From Spirogloea muscicola (Eukaryota; Streptophyta; Zygnematophyceae; Spirogloeales; Spirogloeaceae): a DNA stretch of 35,069 bases. Numbering within the stretch: position 1 is the first letter of the stretch; every line of letters starts with the position of its first letter. The notes under the pieces were generated by a model that saw only the letters and a program-made list of their open reading frames with translations, had not been told where the DNA came from and did not search any database. The translations under genes were made by a program, and so were the position numbers. Location: assembly GCA_009602725.1 (NCBI GenBank), contig WELB01000033.1:745034-780102 (forward strand), written 5' to 3'. Shown in pieces: positions 1-10,904 of this stretch.

Positions 1-1009
1 TAGCCGTTAGTATTGACGGGGATGATAGACGGCTGACGATAGCCTGGGGGTAGTGACCGTCAGCTGCGAGTGACGGGTAGATTGTCGGTGGTAGCCGTTG
101 TTAGCCGTCGACAGGTCGTGGACGGGTCATCAACGAGAGACTGGGTGCCGAATATCCCACCCGGGCCCGTATGGCCGGGCTCGCAGTCCGTCGGGCTATA
201 AAGGGGGCACCCGAGATGGGAGAGGGGGTGAGTTCTTCACCCAACCTCGGACCCCTGGACCCTTGCCCCTGCAGTAACCGTTGCTCAGTTTTACCGTTGC
301 GGCCCCATCCCAATGCCTCCCGCTTTTCCTTGCGCCGCCGGCAGCCCGGGCTTGGCGATCCACAGCATTCGTTACAGCAGCCGCAAGTCAGAATACCTTG
401 CAGCTGAAAAAGAGGCACCCAGACGTGACCCAGAAGCAGCAGCCATGTCATGTCTTTGAGCTCTTTTTTCCTCTGGACGTTGTCAAATCCTTTCGTGCTT
501 CTGTTCACAGCCCGCGCCACTTTGAGAGAGCCACTTTCTTTCTTCTCCAACCTTTTCCACCTTCTACTTACTGATTCGCACTTGCTAAGTAGAGGTTGTT
601 GAGATGCCTCTTGCTGACGTCTTGACGACTATTATCCTGCTTTTTGCGCCATCCGGCCCTTTCAAACCGTGTCCATTCCTTGCGGCTGGCCTCTTACAAA
701 AGAATTAGCCCTATCAAAAACCGGCAGTGGCTGTGAGGGGCCAGCCCAAAGGAATGGACAAGATCTGAAAGAGCCGGATTGGCGCAATAAGCAGGATGCT
801 GTAGCAGATTGGGCTAACCGACAATCAGTAGATCGCGGTTAGCGGATGATGTAATGGACAATGCCCATATTGGACGGGTGTCGCATAGAAAGCGTGCGTA
901 GTAAGAGATGGGGAGGCCATTTGTTGCCGAGTACAAGGAACCGGACGGGTATTGCACCCTATGGGGTACCTTGTCCGCCCTGGACCTCTTGAAGAGTGAT
1001 CTGTAGCTG
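1..1009. other. No gene recognised; old repeat DNA
   Basis: I see no convincing exon here. Open frames in 101-574 overlap on both strands and match no family I know. Positions about 408-450 resemble the sequence at 2036-2090 and 8710-8760, which belongs to the 3' part of the LINE-type element described below, so at least part is mobile-element debris. Around 728-756 lies an antisense copy of the LINE 3' hairpin (GGCTG and CCAGCC flanking a short loop), followed by the usual AAAGGAATGGACAAG-like stretch. A TATA-like string sits near 194-203, but no downstream gene supports it as a promoter. Confidence 0.5.
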
Positions 1010-1135
1010 CTACGTTTCTTTGTGTGCTTGTTTCTCTTAGCGCTTCCTGGCCCCCTTCTCGTCCTTTGTTGACTCTCTTTTGGGCTGGCTTTTCCAGCCC
1101 CTATTCTCAGTGGGTGAGCACTTTCTTCTTGCCTG
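1010..1135 (+). repeat. LINE 3' tail, sense orientation, 5'-truncated
   Basis: This copy reads in the sense direction: a GCGCTTCCTGGCCCCCTTCTC-like stretch, then the GGGCTGG/CCAGCCC hairpin at about 1081-1098 with a CTTTT loop, then CCCCTATTCTCAGTGGGTGAGC, and a T-rich end TTTCTTCTT. The same order recurs at 12160-12280, 20755-20925 and 29120-29310, and in reverse complement at 8895-9045 and elsewhere. The upstream element body is missing, as expected of a 5'-truncated LINE insertion. Confidence 0.7.
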
Positions 1136-1625
1136 TTGCATTACCAGTCTCCAAGACGTCCGTAAGTGGGCTCTCAGTCAGTAAGTGCAAGTAAGAACAT
1201 CTAGAGGGCGGAAAAGCGCCTCACGGCCATTGCCTTGAATTGGAAGAGCTGATGCCTTTCTGGGCTGGCTTTCGCAGGACTCGCCCTTTTTGCGCTTTCC
1301 TGGCCCTTCTTCTGTTTTCTGGCCCTTCGAACTTTGTTCAACCTTTTTCTGGGCTACCCCTTCAGAGCCATCGTACTCTTCTGGAAGAATGTCTTCTTTG
1401 GAAGAAGTTTTCTTTGGAAGAGCTTACTTCTTTCTTTCCGCCCTTGCCTCTTTGATTATGGAGCAGCTCTTTGAAAGAATGCAGTGTGTTATTGAGTGAT
1501 GAATTTCGGGCGAGGACTTTAAAGAGCCGGCCCACAAAACATCGAAGAAGGTCCGCAGAAGTTGTCTTCTAGAAGGGGCGGGGGCTGCAATGGGCCAGCC
1601 CAAAAGTTTGACAAGGTCCAAAGCG

Positions 1626-2140
1626 AGGCGCTCTCATGTCATGAAACTCGTGTTGCACAGCTAAAGCAAAGGGTCCGGATTCAATGGCTACTACATCAGT
1701 GACGTCGTCTGCACGCAGTGGTCCTTGGGCTGGCCATCTACAGCCCCTGCCATGTATTGGAATAGCTGTTGTGTTGAGAGTTTTGCAGGTGTGCAACGCA
1801 AGTCTGCCTGCCCACCCAGCTGGTCGTGCCTTCCCTCAATTTATGATTCTATATATCTCCCCCAGTGGAAGTAATGAGCTCTTCTAAAGGAGTTGGGGAT
1901 GTGTATAGCCAGCGCAGAAACAACGAACAAGCTCCGATAGGGCGAAAGGCGCCAGACCAAACAGCTATGCAAGACACTACAGCGTATGAGAGCTTAGCAC
2001 CCCCGAGTCAGCAGCCGCAAATTAGAGTCGGCTGCAGCTGGAAAGGAGGCACCCCGACGAGACTCACAAGTAGCAGCCAAAGCTCGGCCTGCCCGCAAGT
2101 GCATTGCGTGAGCCCAAGAAAGTTGGAAGAAGATGGACAG
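1626..2140 (+). repeat. Orphan copy of the receptor-kinase 3' flank plus LINE tail
   Basis: This block is collinear with 8310-8820, the sequence just downstream of kinase copy A. Shared landmarks are GAGGCGCTCTCAT, GTCTGCACG.AGTGGTC, GAGAGTTTTGCAGG, CAGCTGGTCGTGCCTTCCCT, a TATATAT.TCTCCC stretch, and then CAGCTATGCAAGA and CCCCCGAGTCAGCAGCCGCA, which belong to a LINE tail. The first half is also similar to 20219-20390 downstream of copy B. No kinase or LRR coding sequence lies to its left. I infer a third copy of the duplicated unit of which only the 3' flank remains. Confidence 0.6.
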
Positions 2141-2986
2141 CCGCATGCAGAACACCTGGGCAAGCGACCCGGCGGCTTCGAAGCCGGGCAGCTCACCTTG
2201 CTGTCCCGCTGACGATCAATTTCCAGCCGTGCAAGCCGCTGCAGAAGATCCAGCCAACGACTGCCAAACGCCCCTTGCACGACCATCGCCAGCGCCACAA
2301 CCTCATCACCGGCAGGGTGATCTGCGAATCTGCGCTCTTTCACGCTAGCAGCCTTGCCAAGCGCGCGCCCTGCCTCCGTCGCCGATATGATGAGGGTGCT
2401 CGCCAGCTGCAACTTACTCCGACTTGGCTGCTGGCTCGGCTTACTGAGCTCCCATACTCAGTCTATCAGATAGCTGTGTGAACTGGTGCTTTTCGGCGCC
2501 TTTGGACCTTATTCTTTCTGGGCTGGCCATCCACAGCCCCCGCCTCTCTGATTTAGCGGAGTCGTTGATCACTGAAGTCGGCCGTCACACCGACCGCGAA
2601 AATGCGAGGACCACCTTTGGGTTGTATGGCGACCAGCTCAGCACGCCGTGTATGAAGACGACTGTCAGGCCCCAGCTGGATTGGCATGACAGACGTCTTT
2701 TCAAAGGCCACGGTGTAGCCGGCCTCCAGAAACACGCCAACTATGCGTCCGGCAGGAGGTCGTGTGACCCGGTCCGTTCATATTGATATCAGCAGCCGCA
2801 TTCTTTCCCGTGTGCACAGCGAAGTATGTGCGCAGCCAACTCCTCAGCGTCGGCGTTGCGTACTCTGCTCTCAAACTGCACCACACTGACGAGGCAGGGC
2901 AGGTGAAGGCCCAGGAGCCGGTGGAAAGCCGTTTGGAAGACAGCGTCCGGCATGGTCAGTGCAGAGTAGAAGGGGTGCGCTGTCAA
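2008..2986 (-). pseudogene. Decayed C-terminal part of a LINE-type RT ORF
   Basis: On the minus strand, pieces in different frames give the C-terminal region of a retroelement polyprotein. First comes an HRLLGL...LPCLV segment and a His/Cys-containing AAHILRCAHG motif (about 2986-2789). A block follows with EAGYTVAFE, LHTRRAELVA and FAVGVTADF (2735-2553), and then ADHPAGDEVVAL and FGSRWLDLLQRLA (2412-2200). The same order occurs at 21890-21180 and 11940-11190. Known family: C-terminal domains following the RT of non-LTR elements have this His-x-Leu-x-Cys followed by RPAD-like pattern. Frames are broken, and a sense hairpin-tail fragment (about 2490-2560) interrupts it. Non-functional. Confidence 0.6.
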
Positions 2987-4100
2987 CCAGACACGGGTAT
3001 ACGGTGGCGCTGGAAGACACGTCCATCAGTCAATGTGGCAGGAGAAGAAGTGGCACTCCCAATGGGGGCAAGGGCTGTGAAAAGCCAGCCCGAAAAGACC
3101 TGACAAAAGTGCGAAGGGGCCAAAAAGCGCTTAGCAGCTACGAAGGAGCCAGGCTGATGAACTCCGTACTCGGCGAGTTGACCTGGAGGCCACCACCACG
3201 GGCGTCGGCCCGCGCAGACCAACTTCAACGCCGCTGGCTCGCTAGCTCAGGTCTTTCGCATGCGCCTGTCCATATCACTACAGCGGTCCGTGGCCCACAT
3301 CTTGCATTTGCGTGCTGGCCATGCTCAAGCTGCAGCTTCTGGCTATCGTCAGGGGGATTGCATTCCGGCTGCTGGTCTTTCTGATTTGCGGCTCCTCACT
3401 TGAGATTACTAAACTATCTTCCTATTGGGAAAGCTTCCCGAAAGCACTTCTGGCGCCTTTGGATCTTGTCCATTCTTTTCGGGCTAGCTATTCACAGCCC
3501 TTGCCCCCTTTGGGAGAGCACTTTCTTTCTTTCGCAGTATTTTCTTTCTCACTTTTGGGAAGACTTCTTGAGATTTGCGGTTGAGTTTCAATGTCTGATA
3601 CCTCCCTCTTCGGCCTTTTCTTTCTTTCAATTAGTATGCGTGCTTGATTTGGCCTCCCTTTTCATTCCATGCGCACTGCGAGCTCTCCCTCCTGCATAGT
3701 TCAGCGCTTTTCTGGCCCCTTCCAATGTCGTTCTTTTCCTGGACGCCACTCACAGCCATCGCCCTCTACTGGAAGCGTCACTGTCCGTTCAGCGAGCACT
3801 TTCAAGAAAACTCCACAGCAATTGGTGCCAGAGGGGGGCGTGAGATAGAAGATATGACGCTCGCAAAAGAGATTGGTGGCTGTGAGAGAGGCCAGCGCAG
3901 AATAAAGCATGAACGATGTTCAGAGGGGCCAGAGAAACGCTAAAGCACAGGCAATCAAGTAGCTACAAACACTCAGTAACCTCTGTCGGCAGCCGCTGTT
4001 CGGAATCTAGAGAAGATCCGACCGACGTGGCAAATTCCAAGTCACCGCGTGTCCTGGACAGGGATGTCGGCTGGGCAGTCCATGCCGGTCAAAAGGGGGG
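2987..4100. repeat. Mixed LINE tail fragments, no gene
   Basis: Several hairpin-tail fragments in both directions fill this stretch. An antisense one lies at about 3040-3150 (GGGCTGTGAAAAGCCAGCCC). Sense ones lie at about 3440-3560 (CGGGCTAGCTATTCACAGCCC then a TTTCTTTCTTTC tail) and about 3700-3800. An antisense one runs to about 3950, followed by the recurrent CACTCAGTAACC motif at about 3969. Open frames here read through repeat sequence and match no protein family. Confidence 0.5.
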
Positions 4101-4104
4101 GGCG

Positions 4105-4110
4105 CACGTG
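4105..4110. promoter_or_regulatory. G-box (CACGTG) upstream of kinase copy A
   Basis: A palindromic CACGTG lies about 450 bp before the first LRR exon of copy A. Copy B has two CACGTG(G) sites in a comparable position (15935-15940 and 15981-15986). In plants this hexamer is bound by bZIP and bHLH factors. A role here is inference, because the hexamer is common in GC-rich DNA. Confidence 0.25.
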
Positions 4111-4564
4111 CGTCGCCGAAAGTGCGACGGCGTCCGGCCAGGGGGGCAAATCTGAGTATTGGAAGATCAATCGACTGAGTGGCCAGGAGGAGGATCTACG
4201 GATGTGCCATTACCCGCTGCTGGGCGGGTGCCGGCATCTCCGGAGGACCACACTTCCCGCCGCATCCCGCGGCGGCCCGCGCGCCGCGGAGCCCGCAGCC
4301 GCCGCCACCATCGCCGCCGGTCGTCCGCGGGCTGGCCGAGGGATGATCGCCGCCCGCGCCGCACCGAAGCCGCCGCCNGCGCTTCCCAGGCTTGGCCCGG
4401 CGCTGCCCACGCCGAGGCTCCCACCTACGGGCGCCGCCGAGCTCGCGCTGCAAGCGGCCGGGCCTGCGGCGAGGCAGCTCGTCAGATCAATTGTCATCCC
4501 GCTGCCGACATTTCTCCTCTGCGCTCGTCGCGGCCGGTCGTCCAGCTGATGCTGCGGCGGCGGC

Positions 4565-7500
4565 TTGACCGGCAGCGGGGGCGCGGCGGATGCGGCGGCG
4601 CTGCTGGCCTTCAAGGACGGCGTGCGCGACCCCCGCGGCGTCCTCGCCGGCTGGGCAGCCGACGGCGCCGGGCCCTGCGGAAACGCCAGCCACGGCGCCT
4701 GGGTGGGCGTCAGGTGCCGCGGCGGCCGCGTCACGGAGCTGGACCTCCAGGCGTTCGAGCTGTCTGGCGGCGTCTCCGGCGCGCTCGGCGGCCTGGCGGC
4801 GCTGGAGCAGCTCAACCTCGGCGCCAATGCTCTGTCGGGGCCCATCCCACCGGAGATTGGCGACCTGGCGGCTCTGGAGCAGCTCGTGCTGTACAACAAC
4901 AGCCTCGGCGGGGCCGTCCCTGCTTCGCTGGGCCGCCTGCGGCGCCTCAGCTTCGTGGGCCTCGCATTCAACTCCCTCTCCGGCGCCGTGCCGGTGGCAC
5001 TCTGCAATGCCTCGGCCCTGGTCCTCTTGGATCTGGGCTATAACGGCCTCACTGGCAGCCTCCCGCCATGCCTCACCAACGGGTCGCTGCCGACACTCCT
5101 CTTCCTCCTACTTGGCTTGAACATCAGCGGCCGTGTCCCTGACATCACTGGCGTGCCGGCCCTGAGGTCGCTGGACCTCTCATTCAATGCCTTCGTGGGC
5201 CCAATCCCGCAAAGCATTTGCAAGTGCGGAGTCCTGCAGATCCTGTACCTTCATTACAACAGGCTGACCGGCAACATTCCAGAGTGCCTCGGCAACCTGC
5301 CCATGCTCCGGTACCTGTGGCTCAACGACAATCGGCTCACAGGCAACATTCCGCCAACAATCGGCAATTTGTCGTCGCTCATTTTCCTCGGCCTCTACAG
5401 CAATCGCCTGACTGGCAGCATTCCGCCAGAGCTCGGCCAACTCTCGGCGCTGACCGCCTTGCGGCTGTACAACAATCGGCTCACAGGTAGCATCCCAGCA
5501 AGCCTTGGGGCGCTTCACCGTCTCCAAATTATGTACCTCTTCAACAATAAGCTCACAGGGGCGATTCCGGCAACCCTCGGCAGCCTGGTCGCGCTGCAGC
5601 GCCTCGATATCTCCATCAATCGGCTCACTGGGAGCATCCCAGCAAGCTTCAGTAATCTGCGGTCGCTGCAAGTCCTCACCGTGGCTGTGAACGAGCTGAC
5701 GGGTCCAGTACCTCGGGAGCTTGGAAAACTGCACAATCTGCAGGCCATAGAAGCCACAAGCAACCGACTCGGCGGGGGCATCCCGCATGAGCTCGGAGCT
5801 CTGAAGCAGTTGCGGTATCTCTCCTTCAGGAACAACGCCCTGAGCGGCTTGATCCCGCCGGAGCTTGCGAACTGCTCGCACCTCAGCTCACTGTACCTCA
5901 ACAGCAACCGACTGTCTGGCACCATCCCGGCTGCGCTTGCACGCATTCCAGTCCTGTCTGTACTTGATCTTAGCAACAACATGCTCTCTGGCAGCCTGCC
6001 CTCCGAGCTGCTGGCCGGGCCCAGCTTGGTGGAAATGGACCTCTCGAGCAACTTGCTCGGAGACGTCATCCCCGCCGGTAGTGGCCTTTACAACACGCTG
6101 TACAGCCTTAACCTGTCTGGCAATGCTTTCAGCGGGCTGCTCCCACCTGACCTCAGCAATGTTACCAGCCTGCAGTACCTCCAGCTCGACAACAATCAAG
6201 TGAGCTCCAGCCCTGCAATGCACATATGCCGACAAAGCTGTTGTGCTTCCTCCAGTGAGCTTCAATATCCTTGGCTTCCTCGCTACCAACACCTGAAAGT
6301 TCGAACGAGAGGGCTCAGCAAGCTCCTGTGTATCTCCCGCAGCTGTCGGACACAGTACCAGCAAGCCTCAGTGGCCTGGTGAATCTGCGGCGCCTGTCTC
6401 TGCATGCCAACAAGTTCTTTGGCCCCATCCCGGCGACTCTTGGCCAGCTGCCCTTCCTGCAGGCCCTTGACCTTTCCACCAACGAGCTGGATGGGCAAAT
6501 TCCTAGCGCTCTTGGCAACATCGCCACGCTGACCTACTTCAACGTCTCCAACAACAACCTCAGCGGTGCCGTGCCCACTGTGGGCGCATTCACGGACTTC
6601 AAGGCCACCAGCTATGCTGGAAATGAGGGGCTGTGCGGGAAGCCTCTTCCACCATGTGGCCCCATGAAGTCCAAAACATCAAGCATCTCCACAGGGGCAG
6701 TTGTCGGCATTGCCATTGGCGCAGCAGCAGCAGTGGCGGTGGCACTGGTCCTTGTTGTCCTCAAGCGAAAGCACGGTCTCAATGAGGCCTTTTCGTTCAC
6801 ACATCTCCAACATTGGATGTGGACGCCCAATACATTCCGGCAGTCACAGAGCAGCTCGGGTGGGCTCCACAGGAGCTCGTACAGGACAGGCTTGGTGGTC
6901 TTCCATGGCCAGGGCAAGAGCCATTTCACCCTGGACGACCTTCTTACTGCCACGGACAACTTCAGTGAGGCACACCTCATTGGTCGTGGCGGGTTCGGCT
7001 CTGTGTACAAGTAACCTCTTATCTCCCTATTGTCAATGTACCTGCAGGAAGGCTTTGAACATCAAAGGATGTCATTGTCCAAGTTCCCAAGGTTGACTTT
7101 TGACTGTCTGCCTGAAGTTGAGGCAAAGACCTGGTGATACCTCATCATTGCAGGGCGATCCTGCCGTCGGGCCTGGCGCTGGCTGTCAAAAAGCTGGTGA
7201 CGGGCGCAGGGCAGGGGCACAAGGAATTTCTGGCGGAGGTGGAGACGCTTGGCGGCATCAAACACATAAACTTGGTGTCGCTGCGAGGCTACTATGCCAG
7301 CTCTGGCACATCGGCCACCGTAGAGCTCCTGATTATATATGACTTCATGAGCGGCGGCAGCCTGGAGGACGCGCTCGGCAGAGTGACCCCCTGGCTGACC
7401 GTGATGGAGCCCTGGCCGTTCCGCTGCAGAGTCGCACTAGGTGCTGCTCGCGGTATCAGGTGGGCAGCTGTCCCAGGGAACTCACTTCCGACATCAACTA

Positions 7501-8278
7501 CATTTCTCTCACTGTCAAGAAACACCTCCCGAGCTTTCAGTGTCTCTGCACTTCCCTACTGCAGGCATCAGTGACCCTTCAGCAACCTTCCACAGGTACT
7601 TGCACGAGGAGTGCACACCTAGAGTGGTGCACCGTGACATCAAGCCGGCAAACATCCTGCTCACTGAAGAGGGCGAGGCTCGTGTGGCCGACTTTGGCCT
7701 TGCCAAGCTTTTCAATGTGACAGAAACGCACATGAGCACGGCAGTGGCTGGTGAGGCGAAGTGCTACTTGCTTTTATTGACCTTCTATCACGCTGATACC
7801 AACTTGCACACATTGACTTCTTGAGTGTAGCTGCATGCTCAAGCGTTCTCGTTGCTGGAACACAGGTACGATCGGGTTCGTTGCTCCAGAATATGCCTCG
7901 AGTGGCCAGGTGAATGAGAAGAGCGACGTCTTCAGCTTCGGTATCGTGCTGCTGCGACTTGTCACTGGTTGCAAGCCCACGGACTCGCGGTTTGGGCAAG
8001 CTGAGGGCGATGGCAGCTTGGTGCAGTGGGTCAACCGCCTTCTGCGAGAGGGAGCGCCCCTGACTGCCTTCCTCGACCCCTTGCTACTGCCGCTCGTGGC
8101 AGCGGATGAGTCTCTCTCCGATGCTGAGCCGCAGGGGGGTAAGCTGGCGGACGAGATGTTTGGCATGCTCAAGGTGGGGCTGGCGTGCACTCGGCAGGCT
8201 CCTTCCTCGCGACCATCGATGGGCCAAGTCGTCCAGCTCTTGGAGGACCTCCGCAGCTTTGGGGCTCGGCCGGCCTGA
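4565..8278 (+). CDS. LRR receptor-like Ser/Thr kinase, copy A
   Basis: Plasma-membrane receptor kinase that would bind an extracellular ligand through LRRs and phosphorylate targets inside. Exons are 4565(or 4576)-6199, 6343-7010, 7154-7459, 7596-7750 and 7866-8278. All introns are GT-AG (143, 143, 136, 115 bp) and all phases match, giving about 1058 residues. Order: LRRNT (ALLAFKDG...DP, CxN...GVRC), about 24 LRRs with the plant LxGxIP signature (about residues 50-630), a [10 protein letters not shown] cap, one membrane helix (about 663-686) followed by KRKHG, then the kinase. The kinase has glycine loop [11 protein letters not shown] (758-768), AVKK with K780, HRDIKPAN with D884, DFG at 902-904 and APE at 928-930. 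It is an RD kinase with every catalytic residue present. The start is unresolved: 4565 is TTG, an in-frame TGA lies at 4547-4549, and no signal peptide with ATG joins cleanly, so an upstream exon is likely. One ambiguous base is at 4379. It is a paralogue of 16472-20186. Confidence 0.88.
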
Positions 8279-8630
8279 TCTCCGCCGTGCCGCAGTCTCA
8301 GAAGGATGGACGTAGCCCCTCCAGCGAGGCGCTCTCATATCGTCAAGCTCGTGTACCTGCTCAAGCACGGGTCTGGTTGGTTGCCTGGCTACTGTATCAA
8401 GTGACGTTGTCTGCACGTAGTGGTCTTCGAGGAGAGTTTTGCAGGCGTGCGACGCAAGTCGGCCTGCAAACCCAGCTGGTCGTGCCTTCCCTTGTTTATA
8501 TCGAATATATATGTCTCCCACCCCTCCTCCTTGAAGAAGTATGGCACTTCTAAAAGGGGCGGGGGCTGTGAGAAGCTGTGAAAAGCTAGCCCAGAAAGAT
8601 GAATGAGGTCCGAAGGGCCGGTAGGCGCCA
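8279..8630 (+). other. 3' flank of kinase copy A
   Basis: No gene. The first about 230 bp resemble the flank of copy B (20187-20400), and most of it resembles the orphan block at 1626-1970. It probably contains the 3' UTR. I found no clear polyadenylation signal, and the algal TGTAA motif was not seen close to the stop. Confidence 0.55.
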
Positions 8631-8639
8631 AATCACACA

Positions 8640-8830
8640 GCTATGCAAGAGACTACGGCAATACGGAGCTTAGTACCCCCGAGTCAGCAGCCGCACATTG
8701 GAGAAATTTGCAGCAGGAAGAGGCACCCCGACGACCCAGAAGTAGCAGCCAAAGCGCGGCCTGCCCGCAAGTGCATTGCGTGAGCCTGAGACGTTGGAAG
8801 GAGATGGTAGCGTGCGGTCCCTCACAGGCA
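8640..8830 (-). repeat. LINE 3' part, antisense, truncated
   Basis: Homologous to 1970-2140: CAGCTATGCAAGAGACTAC, CCCCCGAGTCAGCAGCCGCA, GAGGCACCCCGACGA and GCCTGCCCGCAAGTGCATTG. In the fuller copy at 2008-2986 this sequence is the end of the RT-type ORF and its 3' region, read on the minus strand. No intact frame. Confidence 0.55.
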
Positions 8831-8894
8831 GGTTAGAGCCGAATACGTCCTAGGATTGAGTGCTTGGGGATTAAGGGACAGCCACCCGCCCACA

Positions 8895-9045
8895 AGGAAG
8901 AAAGTGCTCGCCCATTGAGAATAGGGGCTGGAACGACCAGCCCGAAAAAGAATGAACAGAGTACGAGAAGGGGGCCAGGGGAAGCGCTAAGTAACAGAAA
9001 CAAAGCTGCTACGAGACACTCAGTAACCCCTGCTAAGCAGAAGGA
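8895..9045 (-). repeat. LINE 3' tail, antisense, consensus-like copy
   Basis: Read on the plus strand: GAAGAAAGTGCTCGCCC, ATTGAGAATAGGGGC, the hairpin GGGCTGG/CCAGCCC with loop AACGA, GAAAAAGAATGAACAGAG, AGAAGGGGGCCAGGGGAAGC, GCTAAGTAACAGAAACAAAG and finally CACTCAGTAACCCCTGCTAA. Nearly the same string recurs at 28545-28690, so these copies are young. The CTCAGTAACC end is the complement of an Arg-Gly-Tyr-stop ending seen in RT fragments such as 15366-15840, which ties the tail to that element. Confidence 0.7.
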
Positions 9046-9049
9046 AGCA

Positions 9050-9660
9050 CAAGGAAGCACTCCGACACAGCGGAAGACTTGCCCTGTAGCGCTGCCGCTT
9101 CATCCAAGGTCTCCAAGCGAGTCGGCAACGAGCCGCGCGGGGCAGCGAATCACAGCAGCAGGCAGCCGCAGGACTGCGCCTCTCTCAGAGCTTCACTGAG
9201 TCCCCGGCCTCCGGGCGGGTCTTGCTCTCTCTGGTCCGTGCTGTCGTGCTTCTCTGCGTGACCCTCCCTCCATGGGGTCGCCCCAAAGTTCGCCCGCGAG
9301 GAGCGCGCTTGACTAGGGAATCACGAGTTGTCCCCAGCAGGCGCCATGGCGTCGAGCATGGCCGCAGCAAAGCATGCCCCCAGGCAGGGCCGAGGCCGGG
9401 CATTGCCGAGCATGGCCCCGCGGCCGAACAAGCCGCCCCGGGGTGTCCGGGCCCACACATGCGAGCCGGGCAAGTCTGGGCCGAGCACGACGGGGCGCAT
9501 GCGAGGCCACCTGGACGAACCTGGACGGAACGACAACAGCACGAGTGCCAGGGCGGTTCGTACCCTTTGGCACGGACGGCCGAAAAGAACACCATGTAAA
9601 AGTACACCATGTAAAAGTGTTAACGACACTATTTGGCGCTCACAACCCTGGTGACGTTAC
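9050..9660. other. GC-rich stretch without a recognised gene
   Basis: Open frames on both strands (for example 9222-9599 + and 9185-9610 -) are compositional and resemble no family. At 9590-9618 the unit ACACCATGTAAAAGT is repeated twice in tandem. Just after it, TTTGGCGCTCACAACC near 9632-9647 is loosely like the TGGCGC primer-binding start of plant Ty3-type elements. This is too weak to call an LTR. Confidence 0.35.
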
Positions 9661-10900
9661 AATGAAAGCGGCTGTGAAGAAGAAAGAAGTGGCTCGCCCA
9701 ATGGGGGCAAGGGCTATGGAAAAGCCAGCCCCAAAAGACATGACAAAGGTGTGAAGGGGCCAGATGACGGAGGGGCCTAAAGCGCAATGTCAGAATGGGT
9801 GTAGGATGGACCACTCAGTAGCTACGAGTATGAAAGCTGTAAAAGCCAGCCAGGTGTTAAAGCTACGCTGTAACAGCCAGCCAGGTGCACGCACAGGGTG
9901 TTCATGACTGTATTAGCGGAGCCACAGCTAGGCAGACAGGGCGCTCTTAGTGACCTCATGCCAGCAGAAGGAAGTCAGATGAGCTAAGGGAGAGAAAAGA
10001 CGCTTCCAGGAGAGGGCAGTGGCTGGGAGAGGCCAGAGAAAAGAATGAACGAAGTTCGAAGGGGCCAAGGAAAACGCTGAGGAGGGGAGGAAGAGCAACC
10101 CTGCTGCGCAAGCCTGCAAGGGGGCGACCGGCTTGTCGGTGCAGAGCAAGCGCTTGGGACTGCTGTAAGGACATAGACAGACGCAAGCGGTAGCAAGACA
10201 CAAGATCCAAAGGCACCGAACTTCCAGGAAGTGCTGCACCCTGTTTGCGGCGCCGCTGGTCAGCTTGAGAGAGGCCAGCAATGAAAGTAACGAGGACCAC
10301 CGGACCCCGTAACACCCGTGGATGTCCATGGCCAGGGGGTAAGAGGTATCGCCAGCCGAGTGGTCCTTGTTCTTTATGTAGTTTCTTGTGTTCTGCCACC
10401 TTCACAGCATAGCCGGTCTTAGATACTATGGGGCCTTACTTTTGTAAGCTATCGGTGAGGACGACGTCCATGAGGAGCCGCTTGCCACCTCCGTGGGGGA
10501 CGCCCACCAGATCGACACGCCTCGTCCACGGGACCCGGTTGCAAAGTTGGGAGGGGCATCACCCCGGTGCTTCCCACACCAATTGATATCCCGCCTCCTT
10601 GACGCTGCCATATCGCGACATGTAGGAGGTTGTGGGAGCCCGTGCGGTCACTGCCCTTGGGCACATTGACAGAAGAAATTGCTCGCTCATCGAAAAAGAG
10701 GGGCTAGCAGAGCCAGCCCAGAAAAGGATGGCCAATATCCGAAGGCCACAAAGGCCACAAAACGGTTCCGAAGAAGAAAAACTACACACCAGGACACAAA
10801 ATAATGCAGATGTAAGCTCAATATCCACGAGTGAGCAACAGCAAATCGGAATAACTCGAAGCAGGAAAAGCGGCACTTCGCCGAGCCTGAGGCAGCAGCC
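9660..10900. repeat. Divergent LINE tail fragments, no gene
   Basis: Antisense hairpin-tail fragments lie at about 9685-9760 (GGGCTATGGAAAAGCCAGCCCC), about 9990-10090 (a second subfamily with GACGCTTCCAGGAGAGGGC, then GGCTGGGAGAGGCCAG) and about 10680-10800 (GGGGCTAGCAGAGCCAGCCC). Between them, 10100-10660 contains frames on both strands with no recognisable domain. Confidence 0.5.
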
Positions 10901-10904
10901 ATAT

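Noticed and set aside
5180-6069. Long antisense frames opposite the LRR exon (and 17422-18267 in copy B)
   Set aside because: These are products of GC-rich codon bias and the LRR periodicity. They have no family match, and the sense strand carries the complete receptor. The copy B antisense frame contains true LRR sequence only because of the inversion.
8895-9045. Helitron 3' terminus (hairpin near the end)
   Set aside because: No CTRR end follows the hairpin at a fixed distance and no TC start is seen. The tails instead continue into the end of an RT-type ORF.
9632-9660. Ty3-type LTR end with TGGCGC primer site
   Set aside because: Only a short loose match. No second LTR, no polypurine tract and no gag or pol sequence of that class nearby.
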